From the NCBI GenBank assembly GCA_028284605.1, contig JANQRL010000009.1, positions 1 through 64,000 of the forward strand: 64,000 nt of DNA, given 5' to 3'. The position numbers were made by a program, and so were the translations under genes. Shown here piece after piece: positions 25,919 to 34,766 of the stretch. Below the pieces are notes generated by a model. The model was not told the DNA's origin, did no database searches, and saw only the letters and a program-made list of their open reading frames with translations. The DNA comes from Paracoccaceae bacterium (GTDB lineage: Bacteria; Pseudomonadota; Alphaproteobacteria; Rhodobacterales; Rhodobacteraceae). Within the stretch, counting starts at the first letter, position 1, and every line of letters begins with the position of its first letter.

Positions 25919-26587
25919 TTAGTATCCTGAGGCATCATAAAGCACCTGGTCGAAGCGCCTCGCGGATAGATCGGCGGGTGAAATCAGGAAAGTCGCTGCC
26001 CCGATATCGCCGCCCCACATGAATTCATTCTCTCCGGTCTCACCATTCCCGATCTGCAAGAGAACAATGTCGTTGCCTTTGGCTTCCGAATTCTGAACGC
26101 TGAGCGGCCAGCCACCGAGCCAGACTTCGGGGCGTTCCGATCCTTCGGCGTCTTTCACCATTTCGACTATGGTGAAGGTCAACAACCTGCCGTTGTCGTG
26201 CATAGTATCCTCGGGTGTCCCCCCCATCAGTGGAGTTTCCTCGAAGTTGTCTTCATCGAGCTCCGGCTGCGGAACGGCAAGACCTCCTTTGGGATCGGGC
26301 CAGTACTCTACAATGAAGCCGTCGCCGTGACCTTCACCGGCCCCAAGCGTAACCGAATCCGTCGAGATGAAGATCTGAAGAATTCCGGATCGGGGAAACT
26401 CTTCAAAGGACGGCAATTCGGCATAGTTGATGCGGGCGAGGTGCATCATCACGACACCCCTGCGATCTGTCGGCCATTCTACTGTAGTATCTGGTCGCCA
26501 AGCTGGGCCGCCTAATGCGCTACCTAGCGGGTCTTCTGCAGGTTGCTCTTCAATTTGAGCGGCAAGAGCCATTCGCGTGTTCGTCAT
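25919..26587 (-). CDS. DUF1963/YwqG-like protein in a low-GC patch
   Basis: A 222-residue soluble, acidic protein. The pattern of SALGGPAWRPDTTVEWP near the N-terminus, LARINYAELP, GILQIFIS, and a late GGWPLSVQ and VLLQIGNG resembles the YwqG/DUF1963 family, whose members are commonly linked to toxin-immunity or other accessory loci and have no settled biochemical role. The DNA is visibly lower in GC than its neighbours and uses many A/T-ending codons, which suggests recent acquisition. GAGGAG precedes the ATG by about 10 bases. No toxin gene or mobile element was seen next to it. Confidence 0.7.
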   Translation of the reverse strand: MTNTRMALAAQIEEQPAEDPLGSALGGPAWRPDTTVEWPTDRRGVVMMHLARINYAELPSFEEFPRSGILQIFISTDSVTLGAGEGHGDGFIVEYWPDPKGGLAVPQPELDEDNFEETPLMGGTPEDTMHDNGRLLTFTIVEMVKDAEGSERPEVWLGGWPLSVQNSEAKGNDIVLLQIGNGETGENEFMWGGDIGAATFLISPADLSARRFDQVLYDASGY

Positions 26588-26842
26588 AAGCTTTGCTCTC
26601 CTCGTCAGATTTGACCTTGAGTATATCGCGGAAACGGGTCGATTTTGGGGCGGCGACTATGAAGACTCAAACTGCCTACTAGAAAGCGCGGGCGGCCTCA
26701 TTGAGTTCATCGCCAAATCACAGAAATCGACATTGATCCTACCACATAGAACGACCGCTTAGTCCCGCGAAGCAGACGCAGCGGAAGCACCTGACGCGAT
26801 CAGCGCGCCCCGGCACATATCGGAGTTTGCCCTGTCAAAGGC
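26588..26842. other. AT-richer intergenic stretch
   Basis: This stretch continues the low-GC patch of the DUF1963 gene. A 61-codon frame (plus 26577-26762) overlaps that gene's start and has no ribosome binding site or recognisable motif, so I do not call it. Nothing else was seen. Confidence 0.5.
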
Positions 26843-28003
26843 TCAGCCCCGCTCAATCGCAATCGCCGTCCCCTCGCCGCCGCCGATGCAGATCGCGGCC
26901 ACGCCGCGCTTCAGGTCCCGCGCCTCAAGCGCATTCAAGAGCGTCACGATGATCCGGGCGCCGGAGGCCCCGATGGGATGGCCCAGGGCGCAGGCACCGC
27001 CATTGACGTTCACCGCCTCCGCACCGAGCCCCATCTCGGCCATGAAGGCCATCGGCACCACGGCGAAGGCTTCGTTTACCTCCCACAGGTCCACATCCGC
27101 GACCGTCCAGCCGATCCGCTCCAGAAGCTTCTGCGCCGCCGGCACCGGCGCGGTGGGAAACAGCGCCGGCGCCTGGGCATGGCTGGCATGGCCGAGGATC
27201 CGCGCCCGGACCGGCAGCCCCGCCTCCTCGGTCGCCAGGACCAAAGCCGCCGCCCCGTCGGAGATCGACGAGGAATTGGCCGCCGTCACCGTACCCCCGT
27301 CGCGGAAAGCAGGCTTGAGCTGCGGGATCTTCTCCGGCCGCGCGCTGCCGGGCTGCTCATCCACCTCCACCACGGCCTCGCCCTTGCGCGAGCGAACCGT
27401 CACCGGGGCGATCTCCGCGTCCAGCGCCCCGCTCTCAATGGCCGCTTGGGCGCGTGTCAGAGAGCGCAGCGCATAGGCATCCTGGGCCTCCCGGGTAAAC
27501 TGAAACGCCTCGGCGCAATCCTCGGCGAAGGTGCCCATGAGCCGGCCCTTGTCATAGGCATCCTCGAGCCCGTCGAGGAACATCGAATCGCTGACCGCCT
27601 GATGCCCGATCCGCGCCCCACCCCGCATCTTGGGCAGGAGATAGGGGGCATTCGTCATGCTCTCCATACCGCCGGCCACGATCACCTCCGCCCCGCCGAG
27701 TGCCAGCCGGTCATGGGCCATCATCGCCGCCTTCATGCCGGAGCCGCACATCTTGTTGAGCGTCGTCGCCGGGACCTCCTCGCCGAGCCCCGCCGCGAAC
27801 CCCGCCTGCCGCGCCGGCGCCTGACCCTGCCCGGCGGGCAAGACGCAGCCCATCAGCACCTCATCGGCGGTCCCCACCCCGGCTCCGTCGAGCGCCGCGC
27901 GGATCGCCACGCCGCCAAGCTCCGAGGCCGAAACCCCGGCGAAGACCCCCTGAAAGCCGCCCATGGCCGTCCGTGCCGCGCCCGCGATGGTCACATTCTT
28001 CAT
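26843..28003 (-). CDS. Acetyl-CoA C-acetyltransferase (thiolase)
   Basis: A 386-residue thiolase. Active-site residues are all present: the acylated Cys86 in NKMCGSGMKAAM, the GGMESMTNAPYLL segment, the catalytic histidine in NVNGGACALGHPIGASGARI, and the second cysteine in AICIGGGEGTAIAIE at the end. It condenses or cleaves acetoacetyl-CoA and so could work in polyhydroxybutyrate or fatty acid metabolism. GGAGGCGAACC precedes the ATG at 28003; a longer upstream frame is not protein-like. No beta-oxidation partner is adjacent, and it is divergent from the gamma-glutamyltransferase-like gene. Confidence 0.95.
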   Translation of the reverse strand: MKNVTIAGAARTAMGGFQGVFAGVSASELGGVAIRAALDGAGVGTADEVLMGCVLPAGQGQAPARQAGFAAGLGEEVPATTLNKMCGSGMKAAMMAHDRLALGGAEVIVAGGMESMTNAPYLLPKMRGGARIGHQAVSDSMFLDGLEDAYDKGRLMGTFAEDCAEAFQFTREAQDAYALRSLTRAQAAIESGALDAEIAPVTVRSRKGEAVVEVDEQPGSARPEKIPQLKPAFRDGGTVTAANSSSISDGAAALVLATEEAGLPVRARILGHASHAQAPALFPTAPVPAAQKLLERIGWTVADVDLWEVNEAFAVVPMAFMAEMGLGAEAVNVNGGACALGHPIGASGARIIVTLLNALEARDLKRGVAAICIGGGEGTAIAIERG

Positions 28004-28232
28004 GGTTCGCCTCCGCCTCCCTGGCGCCTCGGGCAAATGCCCCACAATCGCCCCATTCACTCCATCGCTCCGCCCCAGATCAAGGTCAAACCGGTTCCCG
28101 TAGCTGCATAGGCTTCCCTCGGCGCCGCGTGTAACAGCCCCCACCCAGTGCGCGGCGCCGAGGTCCCCTCCCCCTCCATTGCAAACCCCGGCCCATCGGC
28201 TAAAGCTCCCGCCGTTCAGGAGGAGTTCCCCG

Positions 28233-29810
28233 ATGCGCGATTTCCATCTCCCCGGCCGCTCGCCGGTTCTGGCGACGGGTGGCATGTGCGCCACGTCCCA
28301 TCCGCTCGCGGCCCAGGTTGCCGTCCAAGTGCTCAAGGAGGGCGGCAACGCGATGGATGCGGCGATTGCGGGCGCGGTGCTGCTGGGCCTTTGCGAACCC
28401 CATTCCACAAGCATCGGCGGCGATCTCTTCGCCCTGCTGAAACCCGCGGGGGAAGAGCGTATCGTGGCGCTCAATGGCTCCGGCCGGGCGCCCGCCGGGT
28501 TCGACGCCGCCGCGCTGCGCGCCGAGGGCCATACCGCGATTCCCCTGACCTCGGCCCATGCGGTCACCATCCCCGGCGCGGTCGACGCCTTCTGCCGGCT
28601 CAGCGCCGATTGGGGGCGGGCCGGCCTCGCCGCCTCCCTGGCGCCCGCGATCCACTATGCCGAGGCCGGCATGCCGGTGGCGCCGCGCGTCGCCTCCGAC
28701 TGGGCCCGGGCGCAGGGCACGCTGTCGGGCCGGGGCCGCGACTTCTACCTCGTGGGCGGGGAGGCGCCGCCAGTCGGCGCCCTCTACCGCCACCCCGAAC
28801 AGGCGGAGGTCCTGCGCCGGATCGCGGCGGAGGGACGCGACGCCTTCTATGCCGGAGAGGTGGCCGAGGATATGGTGGAGACGCTCCGCGCGGCGGGCGG
28901 CGCCCACAGTCTCGCCGATTTCGCGGCCTGCGCCTCCGACTATACCGACCCGATCTCCGGCACCTATGGCGGCATAGAGGTGGTCGAACACCCGCCCAAC
29001 GGCCAGGGCGCGGCGGCGCTCCTGATCCTGAACATCCTGAGCCAGTTCGATCTCGCCGCGCTGGACCCGTTCGGCGCCGAGCGCGCCCATCTGGAGGCGG
29101 AGGCCACGAAGCTCGGCTACGACGCCCGCAACCGGATCATCGCCGACCCCGACCACACCGCGCGGCTGGAACATCTTCTGGCGCCGGAGACTGCGGCGAA
29201 GCTGGCCGCGCTGATCGCCCCGGACACGGCCCTGCCGCGGGACCTGCCCGGCACCGAGGCTGTCCACCGCGATACGGTCTACATCACCGTCGTGGACGAG
29301 GATCGGATGGCCGTCAGCCTGATCTACTCCACCTTCCACAGCTTCGGCGCCGGCATTGCTTCGGACAAGTTCGGCATCCTGTTCCAGAACCGCGGCGCCG
29401 GGTTCACGCTTGAGGAGGGCCACCCGAACGAGGCCGGACCCGGCAAACGCCCGATGCACACGATCATTCCCGGCATGCTGCGCCAGAACGGACGGGTGAC
29501 GATGCCCTTCGGCGTCATGGGCGGGCCCTACCAGGCCTGCGGCCATGCCCGCTTCGTGACCAACCTCGTCGATTACGGCATGGACCCCCAAGAAGCCCTC
29601 GACGGCCCGCGCCTCTTCCCCGAGGCCGGGGAGTTGAAAGTGGAGCGCGGCTATTCCGATGCGGTGCGCGCCGAACTGGCCGAGAAGGGGCACAATGTCG
29701 TCGTGCCGGATGTCGCCATCGGCGGCGGTCAGGCCATTGCGATTAGCGCTGACGGGGTGCTGACCGGCGGCAGCGACCCCCGCAAGGACGGGCTGGCGAT
29801 CGGGTATTAG
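28233..29810 (+). CDS. Gamma-glutamyltransferase family protein (Ntn hydrolase)
   Basis: A 525-residue member of the GGT family, enzymes that split themselves into large and small chains and use the new N-terminal Thr as nucleophile. Markers: VLKEGGNAMDAAIAGAVLLG in the large chain, GSGRAPAG, and IPGAVDAFCRL. The probable cleavage threonine is in HRDTVYITVVDEDRMAVSLI (around residue 352). GKRPMHTIIPGML and FGVMGGPYQACGHA close the small chain. No export signal is seen, and the family includes oxamate amidohydrolase- and acylase-like enzymes, so activity on glutathione is not certain. CAGGAGGAG lies just upstream of the ATG at 28233. Confidence 0.88.
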   Translation: MRDFHLPGRSPVLATGGMCATSHPLAAQVAVQVLKEGGNAMDAAIAGAVLLGLCEPHSTSIGGDLFALLKPAGEERIVALNGSGRAPAGFDAAALRAEGHTAIPLTSAHAVTIPGAVDAFCRLSADWGRAGLAASLAPAIHYAEAGMPVAPRVASDWARAQGTLSGRGRDFYLVGGEAPPVGALYRHPEQAEVLRRIAAEGRDAFYAGEVAEDMVETLRAAGGAHSLADFAACASDYTDPISGTYGGIEVVEHPPNGQGAAALLILNILSQFDLAALDPFGAERAHLEAEATKLGYDARNRIIADPDHTARLEHLLAPETAAKLAALIAPDTALPRDLPGTEAVHRDTVYITVVDEDRMAVSLIYSTFHSFGAGIASDKFGILFQNRGAGFTLEEGHPNEAGPGKRPMHTIIPGMLRQNGRVTMPFGVMGGPYQACGHARFVTNLVDYGMDPQEALDGPRLFPEAGELKVERGYSDAVRAELAEKGHNVVVPDVAIGGGQAIAISADGVLTGGSDPRKDGLAIGY

Positions 29811-29840
29811 CGGTCAGGCCCAGAAGCGACGGTCGTTCTG

Positions 29841-30018
29841 CTTCCCGCCCGGAATCAAGCCGAAGGCGCCGGGCATCGACAGACCGTCCGGCGGGCTGGC
29901 GATTGGGCTGGGCTGGGCGCGGTGCTCGGAGCAGGGAGGTGCTTGGTTGCCATAAATCGCAGTAGCTCAGACCGAGGATCGCCATCCCCCGGTCTGTCGA
30001 TGCCCGGCTTCCGTTGCG
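29841..30018 (+). repeat. Dispersed ~180-bp element, copy E3 (subtype 2)
   Basis: Closely matches the reverse complement of 63796-63972. Shared blocks include GAAGGCGCCGGGCATCGACA, GACCGTCCGGCGGGCTGGCG and GGATCGCCATCCCCCGGTCT. It shares only shorter words with subtype 1 (E1/E2): GGCGATTGGG, ATAAAkCGC and GGATCGCC, plus the terminal ATCGAC/GTCGAT arms. It fills the gap between the GGT-like gene and thiQ. Confidence 0.85.
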
Positions 30019-30055
30019 CCTTACTGACCGGTGCGACTCAGACGGTCTCCCGGCC

Positions 30056-30751
30056 TTACCCTCCCAAATACTCCCGCAACGCCGGCGGTGGGTCCGCCAG
30101 CAACGCCTCGGTCGGCGCCGGCGCCTCCGCCCGCCCCCCGGCCACGAAGATTGTCTCGCCCGCGATCCGCGCCGCCTCCCGGGGCTCGTGACTGACCAAG
30201 AGCAGCGTCCGCCCGGCGCCGCCCAGCACCTCCGCCGTCAGCGCCAGCATCTCGTCCCGGAGCCCCGGGCCCAGCGCCGCGAAGGGCTCGTCGAGCAACA
30301 CCAGAGGCCGGTCCTGCAACAGCACCCGCGCCAGCGCCGCCCGGCTCTGCTGCCCGCCCGACAGGTCCCCCGGCAGCCGGTCGCCAAGACCGTCGAGCCC
30401 GACCCGGCCCAGAACCTCGGCCACACGGGCCCGCTCCGCCTCCGAAAGCCGCAATCGGGGCGTCAGAGCCAGCCCGATATTCTCCGCCACGCTCAGATGC
30501 GGAAAGAGATTGCCCTCCTGAAACAGCATCGCGACGGGCCGCTCTCCCGGCGCCAGCCCGCCCAAATCGACCCCGTCCCAAAGCACCCGGCCCGCGACGG
30601 GCTTCAGGAACCCCGCGATGGCGGCGAGCAACGTCGATTTCCCCGCCCCCGACGGACCGATCAGCGCCACAATCGCCCCGGTGGCCACGGTCAGGTCGGC
30701 CTTCAGCGCGAACGCCCCCTGCTCCAGCCGCAACCCCTCAAGCGCGAGCAT
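30056..30751 (-). CDS. thiQ: Thiamine ABC transporter, ATP-binding protein
   Basis: A 231-residue ABC ATPase with a complete set of motifs: Walker A GPSGAGKSTLLAAIAGFLKP, the signature LSGGQQSRAALARVLL, Walker B PLVLLDEPFAALG, and the H-loop VSHEPREA. It energises uptake of thiamine through ThiP, with ThiB as the periplasmic binding protein. Its start lies inside the 3' end of thiP (14-base overlap), so it is coupled to it. It is the last gene of thiBPQ and shares the TPP riboswitch upstream of thiB. Confidence 0.95.
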   Translation of the reverse strand: MLALEGLRLEQGAFALKADLTVATGAIVALIGPSGAGKSTLLAAIAGFLKPVAGRVLWDGVDLGGLAPGERPVAMLFQEGNLFPHLSVAENIGLALTPRLRLSEAERARVAEVLGRVGLDGLGDRLPGDLSGGQQSRAALARVLLQDRPLVLLDEPFAALGPGLRDEMLALTAEVLGGAGRTLLLVSHEPREAARIAGETIFVAGGRAEAPAPTEALLADPPPALREYLGG

Positions 30752-32243
30752 CGACCCGCCCTCCCCGGTCGAACGCCCAGAAGAGCGCCAGCGACAAAGC
30801 CACGAGGATCAGCCCCGTCCCCGCCGCCGCCGCCATCCGGTAGCTGCCCATCAGGCGGAACATGGCGAGCGGCAGGGTCTCGCCCCCGGTCCCGGCGAAG
30901 AGCGCGATGACGCCGAGATCGCCCATCGACAAAGCCGCCGCCAGCCCCGCCCCGAACCCGAGTGCCCGCCGCATCCGGGGCAGCAGCACCAGCCGCAGCC
31001 GCGCCGTCCCTGTCAGCGCCAGAGAATCCGCCAGCCGCCCGAACCCCGCCTCCGCCCGCTCATGGGCCGGGGCCAGCACCCGCACCGCGAAGGGCAGGGC
31101 CAGCAATGCGTTGACCAAAGCCGTCACCGGCAGGGCCAGAACCGTCGGGTTCACGAACGGCCGCACCACGATGAAGAGCCCGGTGCCGACCACCAGCGCC
31201 GAGGCCGCCAGCGGCAGCACCCCGGCGAAGAACGCCAGCCGCCCGCCGCGCAGCACCAGCGCCAAAGCCAATGCCATGGTCAGCGCGGTTGAGACCAGCG
31301 CCACGGAAACAGAGCGCAGGGCGGCGGGCCAGATGCTCGCCGGCACATCGGCGAGCCCCGCCGCCCCCCGCACCCCAATCGCCCCGAGCGGCACCAAGAG
31401 AAACAGCGCCGCCAACCCGATCCACGCCGCATCCACCCCCCGCGACCCGTCCCAGCGCGGCACCACCCGGTCGAGCCCGGCGCCCATCGCGTCGGGCACC
31501 GCGATCCGCCAGACCAGCGCCGCCGCGACAGCGGTCAGCGCCACCTGCACCAGCCCCAGCCGCGCCGCATGGCCGAGGTCGAACTCGAACCGCAGCGCCT
31601 GATAGATCGCCAGTTCCACCGTCGTCGCCCTCGGCCCGCCGCCCAGGGTCAGCGCGACAGCGAAACTGGTCAGACAGATCAGGAAGATGACGAGGAACGC
31701 CCCCGGCACCGCCTGCCGCAGCATCGGCCGTTCCAGGATCGCCCCGATAGGCGCCCCGAGGCTGGCAGCGAGGCGGAACCGCTCGGCGGGGATCGAGAGC
31801 CAGCCTTGCAGGATCATCCGGGTGGCGAGGGGTAGGTTGAAGAAGACATGGGCCAGCACCACGCCATGAAACCCGTAGATCTGCACCGGCGGCAGGCCGA
31901 CCCAACCCAGAACCAGGCTCAAGAGCCCGTTCCGCCCGAACACCGCCAGAAGGCCGACAATGGCCACGATCACCGGCAGAAGGAACGGCGCCCCGAGGAG
32001 CGTCACCAGCAGCCCGCGCCCCGGAAAAGACCGTCGCGCCAGCGCCCGGGCGACCGGCACCGCCAGGGCGACGCTGAGGCCCGCCGAGACCAGAGCCTGA
32101 CTCACGGTGAACCGCAACGCCGCCCAATCCGCCGGCGCCAGCCCCGCCCCCGGCTCCGCCCGGAGCGCCACCGCCGCCAGCGTGCCAAAAAGCAGCACGA
32201 GGATGAAGGCGGCGGCGGTCAGCCCGGGCGCGCGCAGGCTCAT
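30738..32243 (-). CDS. thiP: Thiamine ABC transporter, permease
   Basis: A 501-residue inner-membrane protein formed of two fused permease halves, each with about six helices and an EAA-type cytoplasmic loop (one around LRLAASLGAPIGAILERPML, the other around RLADSLALTGTARLRLVLLP). This length and duplicated layout are typical of ThiP. I start at ATG 32243 (MSLRAPGLT), which overlaps the thiB stop by 4 bases, rather than at 32264 inside thiB. It passes thiamine and its phosphates across the inner membrane. Confidence 0.95.
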   Translation of the reverse strand: MSLRAPGLTAAAFILVLLFGTLAAVALRAEPGAGLAPADWAALRFTVSQALVSAGLSVALAVPVARALARRSFPGRGLLVTLLGAPFLLPVIVAIVGLLAVFGRNGLLSLVLGWVGLPPVQIYGFHGVVLAHVFFNLPLATRMILQGWLSIPAERFRLAASLGAPIGAILERPMLRQAVPGAFLVIFLICLTSFAVALTLGGGPRATTVELAIYQALRFEFDLGHAARLGLVQVALTAVAAALVWRIAVPDAMGAGLDRVVPRWDGSRGVDAAWIGLAALFLLVPLGAIGVRGAAGLADVPASIWPAALRSVSVALVSTALTMALALALVLRGGRLAFFAGVLPLAASALVVGTGLFIVVRPFVNPTVLALPVTALVNALLALPFAVRVLAPAHERAEAGFGRLADSLALTGTARLRLVLLPRMRRALGFGAGLAAALSMGDLGVIALFAGTGGETLPLAMFRLMGSYRMAAAAGTGLILVALSLALFWAFDRGGRVDARA

Positions 32244-33226
32244 TGCGAGAGCGCCGTCCGCCATTCCTCCAGCGCCGCATCACGGATGCTCAGCGCCTCC
32301 TCCGCCGAGAAGAGCAGCGCCCGTTCCGGCGCGATCAGGGTCTCGAACCCCTCCGGCAACCCGGCCTCCGGCGTCACGGCGGGATACATCCAGTTCGTCG
32401 TCGGCAGCACCGATTGTGCCGGATCGCTGACCAGATAGGCCAGAAAATCCCGCGCCAGATCGGGCGTGTCGGTCCCCGCCACCATCGCCGCGACCTCGAC
32501 CTGCATGTAGTGGCCCTCGTCGAACGCCCAGGCGACCTTGCTGGCATCCTCCTCGGCGATCAGGTGATAGGCCGGCGAGGTCGTGTAGGAGAGCACCGCG
32601 TCGGCCTCGCCTTCCAAGAAGAGCCCGTAGGCCTCCGACCAGCCCGGCGTGACGGTCAGGATATTGTCCGCCAGACCTTCCCAGATCGCCGGGGCGTCCG
32701 CGCCATGCGCCGCCTTGACCCACATCAGCAGGCCGAGCCCCGGGGTCGAGGAGCGCGGGTCCTGGATCACCACCGACAGATCGCTCTCCGCCAGGGCTTG
32801 GAAGTCCGCCGGCGCCTCGGTCCCGGCATCCGCGACGAAGGCGAAATAGCCCCAGTCGTAGGGCAGGAAGTCGGGATCGTCCCAGGCGATGGGCAGGTCG
32901 AAATCGGCCTCCACGCCATGGGGCGCGATCAGCCCGCTCTCCCGCGCCCGGGCGATCAGGTTGGTGTCGAGGCCGACCACGATATCGGCCTCGCTCTGCG
33001 GCCCTTCGAGCAGCAGCCGGGAGAGCAGCGAGGCGCCATCCCCCGCCGCGACAAACTCGACCTCGCAGCCGCAGCTCTCCTCGAACCCCGCCGCGATGGC
33101 CGGGCCGGGGCCCCAATCGGGGACGAAACTGTCATAGGTGTAGATCGTGAGCCCAGGGGTCTCCGCCGCCGCCAGCGTGGCGCTGGCGATCAGCAGTCCC
33201 GCGACGGGAAGGGTGGTCTTTTGCAT
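32240..33226 (-). CDS. thiB: Thiamine ABC transporter, periplasmic binding protein
   Basis: A 328-residue exported protein with a signal peptide (QKTTLPVAGLLIASATLAAA). ETPGLTIYTYDSFVPDWGPG is the ThiB-type first strand, and AWDDPDFLPYDWGYFAFV and LSYTTSPAYHLIAE match the family core. The start at 33226 has GGAGGA 5 bases upstream; the TTG at 33238 overlaps that site and is unlikely. It captures thiamine, thiamine phosphate and TPP in the periplasm. It heads thiBPQ, directly behind the riboswitch. Confidence 0.95.
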   Translation of the reverse strand: MQKTTLPVAGLLIASATLAAAETPGLTIYTYDSFVPDWGPGPAIAAGFEESCGCEVEFVAAGDGASLLSRLLLEGPQSEADIVVGLDTNLIARARESGLIAPHGVEADFDLPIAWDDPDFLPYDWGYFAFVADAGTEAPADFQALAESDLSVVIQDPRSSTPGLGLLMWVKAAHGADAPAIWEGLADNILTVTPGWSEAYGLFLEGEADAVLSYTTSPAYHLIAEEDASKVAWAFDEGHYMQVEVAAMVAGTDTPDLARDFLAYLVSDPAQSVLPTTNWMYPAVTPEAGLPEGFETLIAPERALLFSAEEALSIRDAALEEWRTALSQ

Positions 33227-33271
33227 GTCATCCTCCAAATCGCCGGACGGAAGTGGGGCGTCGAGGATGTC

Positions 33272-33366
33272 TCGCTACCTTCCCTCCGCCGGTCCTAACC
33301 GGTTCAGGTTCAACGGGTTCGCGGTTTGCGCATCTCAGCCCTGCCAGGGCACCCCGAGGTAGGCCG
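33272..33366 (-). ncRNA. TPP riboswitch (THI element)
   Basis: Read on the minus strand, the leader contains the conserved blocks of the THI element in order: CGGGGTGCCC, CTGAGATG, AACCCGTTGAACCTGA, and a closing GGTTAGGACCGGCGGAGGGA. The P1 arms (GGCCTACCT and AGGTAGC) lie at the outer ends. It ends about 46 bases before the thiB start and near its ribosome binding site, which fits control of translation initiation or early termination when thiamine diphosphate is plentiful. Confidence 0.97.
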
Positions 33367-34766
33367 GACCCTAGGCCCGGCGCGCAGCGGAGGCAAGAGG
33401 TGGCGCGCCCGCACCAGACCCGGTCGGTACAATGTCAGGCCGGCGCTCAAGTCCCGCCCCAGACGCGCGAACGCCATCACGACATCCTGCGCCGGCGCGG
33501 CTCGACTGAAAGTCGGAGGTGGGGCATGATCCGAGCCGTTCCGTTACAACCGGCAACCGGTGGTGCCGTCTGAACGCGGCGCGTCACCTCGTGTTCGAGG
33601 TTCGGGCAAGGTCGAAGACCTCCATGGCATCTCGAACTGACGGCAAGGCGGACAGTGCGTCGGTTCTGGCGAGGCACGGTCGTCTGCCAACGTTCGATCC
33701 GGTGGGTCGGCATGGCGGAGGACATGCCGCAATGGCGCGGTCGGCGTGCTGATCCGCGGCAGGGTCGGATGGGCGAAGACAGGATTCTCGGATAAACTGC
33801 CGACATAGGTCGGTCCGCGGCGGCGCCCGGCGTCTCCGTGTCCGGCCGTTCTCGATCGAGAATCCGGAGATTCGACCGCGACCCCTCCGATGCTCGATCA
33901 AGCCAGGCAATGCCCCTTTCCGGACCGTCGTTGCATCACCGAAAGCCCATAAACCCGAGTTGCAAGGCGACGACACGCCCCCCGCTTCAACCTTGAGCAT
34001 ATGGATCATCGCGGGCTGACAAGCAGTCTGACGGCAATCCGACGGCGCAACACGTCGCCGTGCCAGGAAGGGCGAGACGACCATGCAGAAGCTGTCTATC
34101 GACAGACCAGCCTCCAGGGCGGCGCCTCTTGCAAGATGGCTGGCGACCGAGCGCATGCGATTTGACTGCCCACGCCCTCCATCGGGTGCGAAGGCCGAAA
34201 CGGCGCCCCTCTGCGACGATCTCGCCCTCGTCGATCTGCCATCGGCTGACCGCGGCGGCCGCTCGCTCCTGGCGGAACGACGCGCGGATGCGGAGCGGAC
34301 TATGATCGTTCTGACGGTCGGCGCGCGAAACATGGTGCAGGAGGCCGACTTTGGGATGCAGAGGCCCATGGCGGTCCCAAAGACGGCTTGTGCGCAGTCC
34401 GGCCATCCATTCCTGTCTGGTTCCGACCAACATCGGATCATGTCACGCGGGTGGCCAGTCCGTCAGCCCGGACACCCATCCGGTGCGTTTCGATCCCCCC
34501 GCCCTTGCGCTTTCGATGCGTCAACGTGCCGTCGTCCGGCTCCGGGTCCGGCCGTCGCCGACAGCCATGGGAGCTCGCGCCGATGACCCGTTCAACCGCC
34601 CCCGCCCAAGACCGTCCCACCCGCGAAATCCTGCCGACCGGTCGGCGCGGGTCTGGCCGGTCAGCCTGCGGCCAGCTTCGCGCCCTGCTGCGCCGGGGTG
34701 CGGTGGAAGACCACGTTTTCAGAATGCCGGCCGTGATCGGCGGCGCGCAATAGAAAGGAGAAAGTC
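33367..34766. other. 1.4-kb poorly coding region upstream of the hydroxylase operon
   Basis: I see no recognisable gene here. The longest frames (minus 33584-34441; plus 34083-34586) have odd composition, rich in Arg, Ser, Pro and Cys, and third-position GC lower than real genes nearby. A start at 34083 does have AGGAAGGG nearby upstream, so a small or decayed gene is possible. A 56-codon frame at 34583-34753 sits directly before the hydroxylase gene and is listed separately. No repeat of the families seen elsewhere was found. Confidence 0.5.
34583..34753 (+). CDS. Possible small leader ORF before the hydroxylase operon
   Basis: A 56-codon frame starting ATGACCCGTTCAACC, with GGGAG about 9 bases upstream, and ending with TAG only 13 bases before the beta-hydroxylase ATG. 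The peptide is Arg-rich with a single cysteine in GRSACGQLRALLRRGAVEDH and ends in MPAVIGGAQ. I recognise no family. Its position makes it a candidate leader or precursor peptide for the operon, but codon use is only moderately like real genes here and it may be chance. Confidence 0.25.
   Translation: MTRSTAPAQDRPTREILPTGRRGSGRSACGQLRALLRRGAVEDHVFRMPAVIGGAQ

Noticed and set aside
26577..26762. A 61-codon plus-strand frame in the low-GC patch
   Set aside because: It overlaps the DUF1963 gene start, has no ribosome binding site and matches nothing I know.
33584..34441. A 285-codon minus-strand frame in the gap before the hydroxylase operon
   Set aside because: Cys/Arg/Ser-rich composition without secondary-structure pattern; it looks like chance in high-GC DNA.
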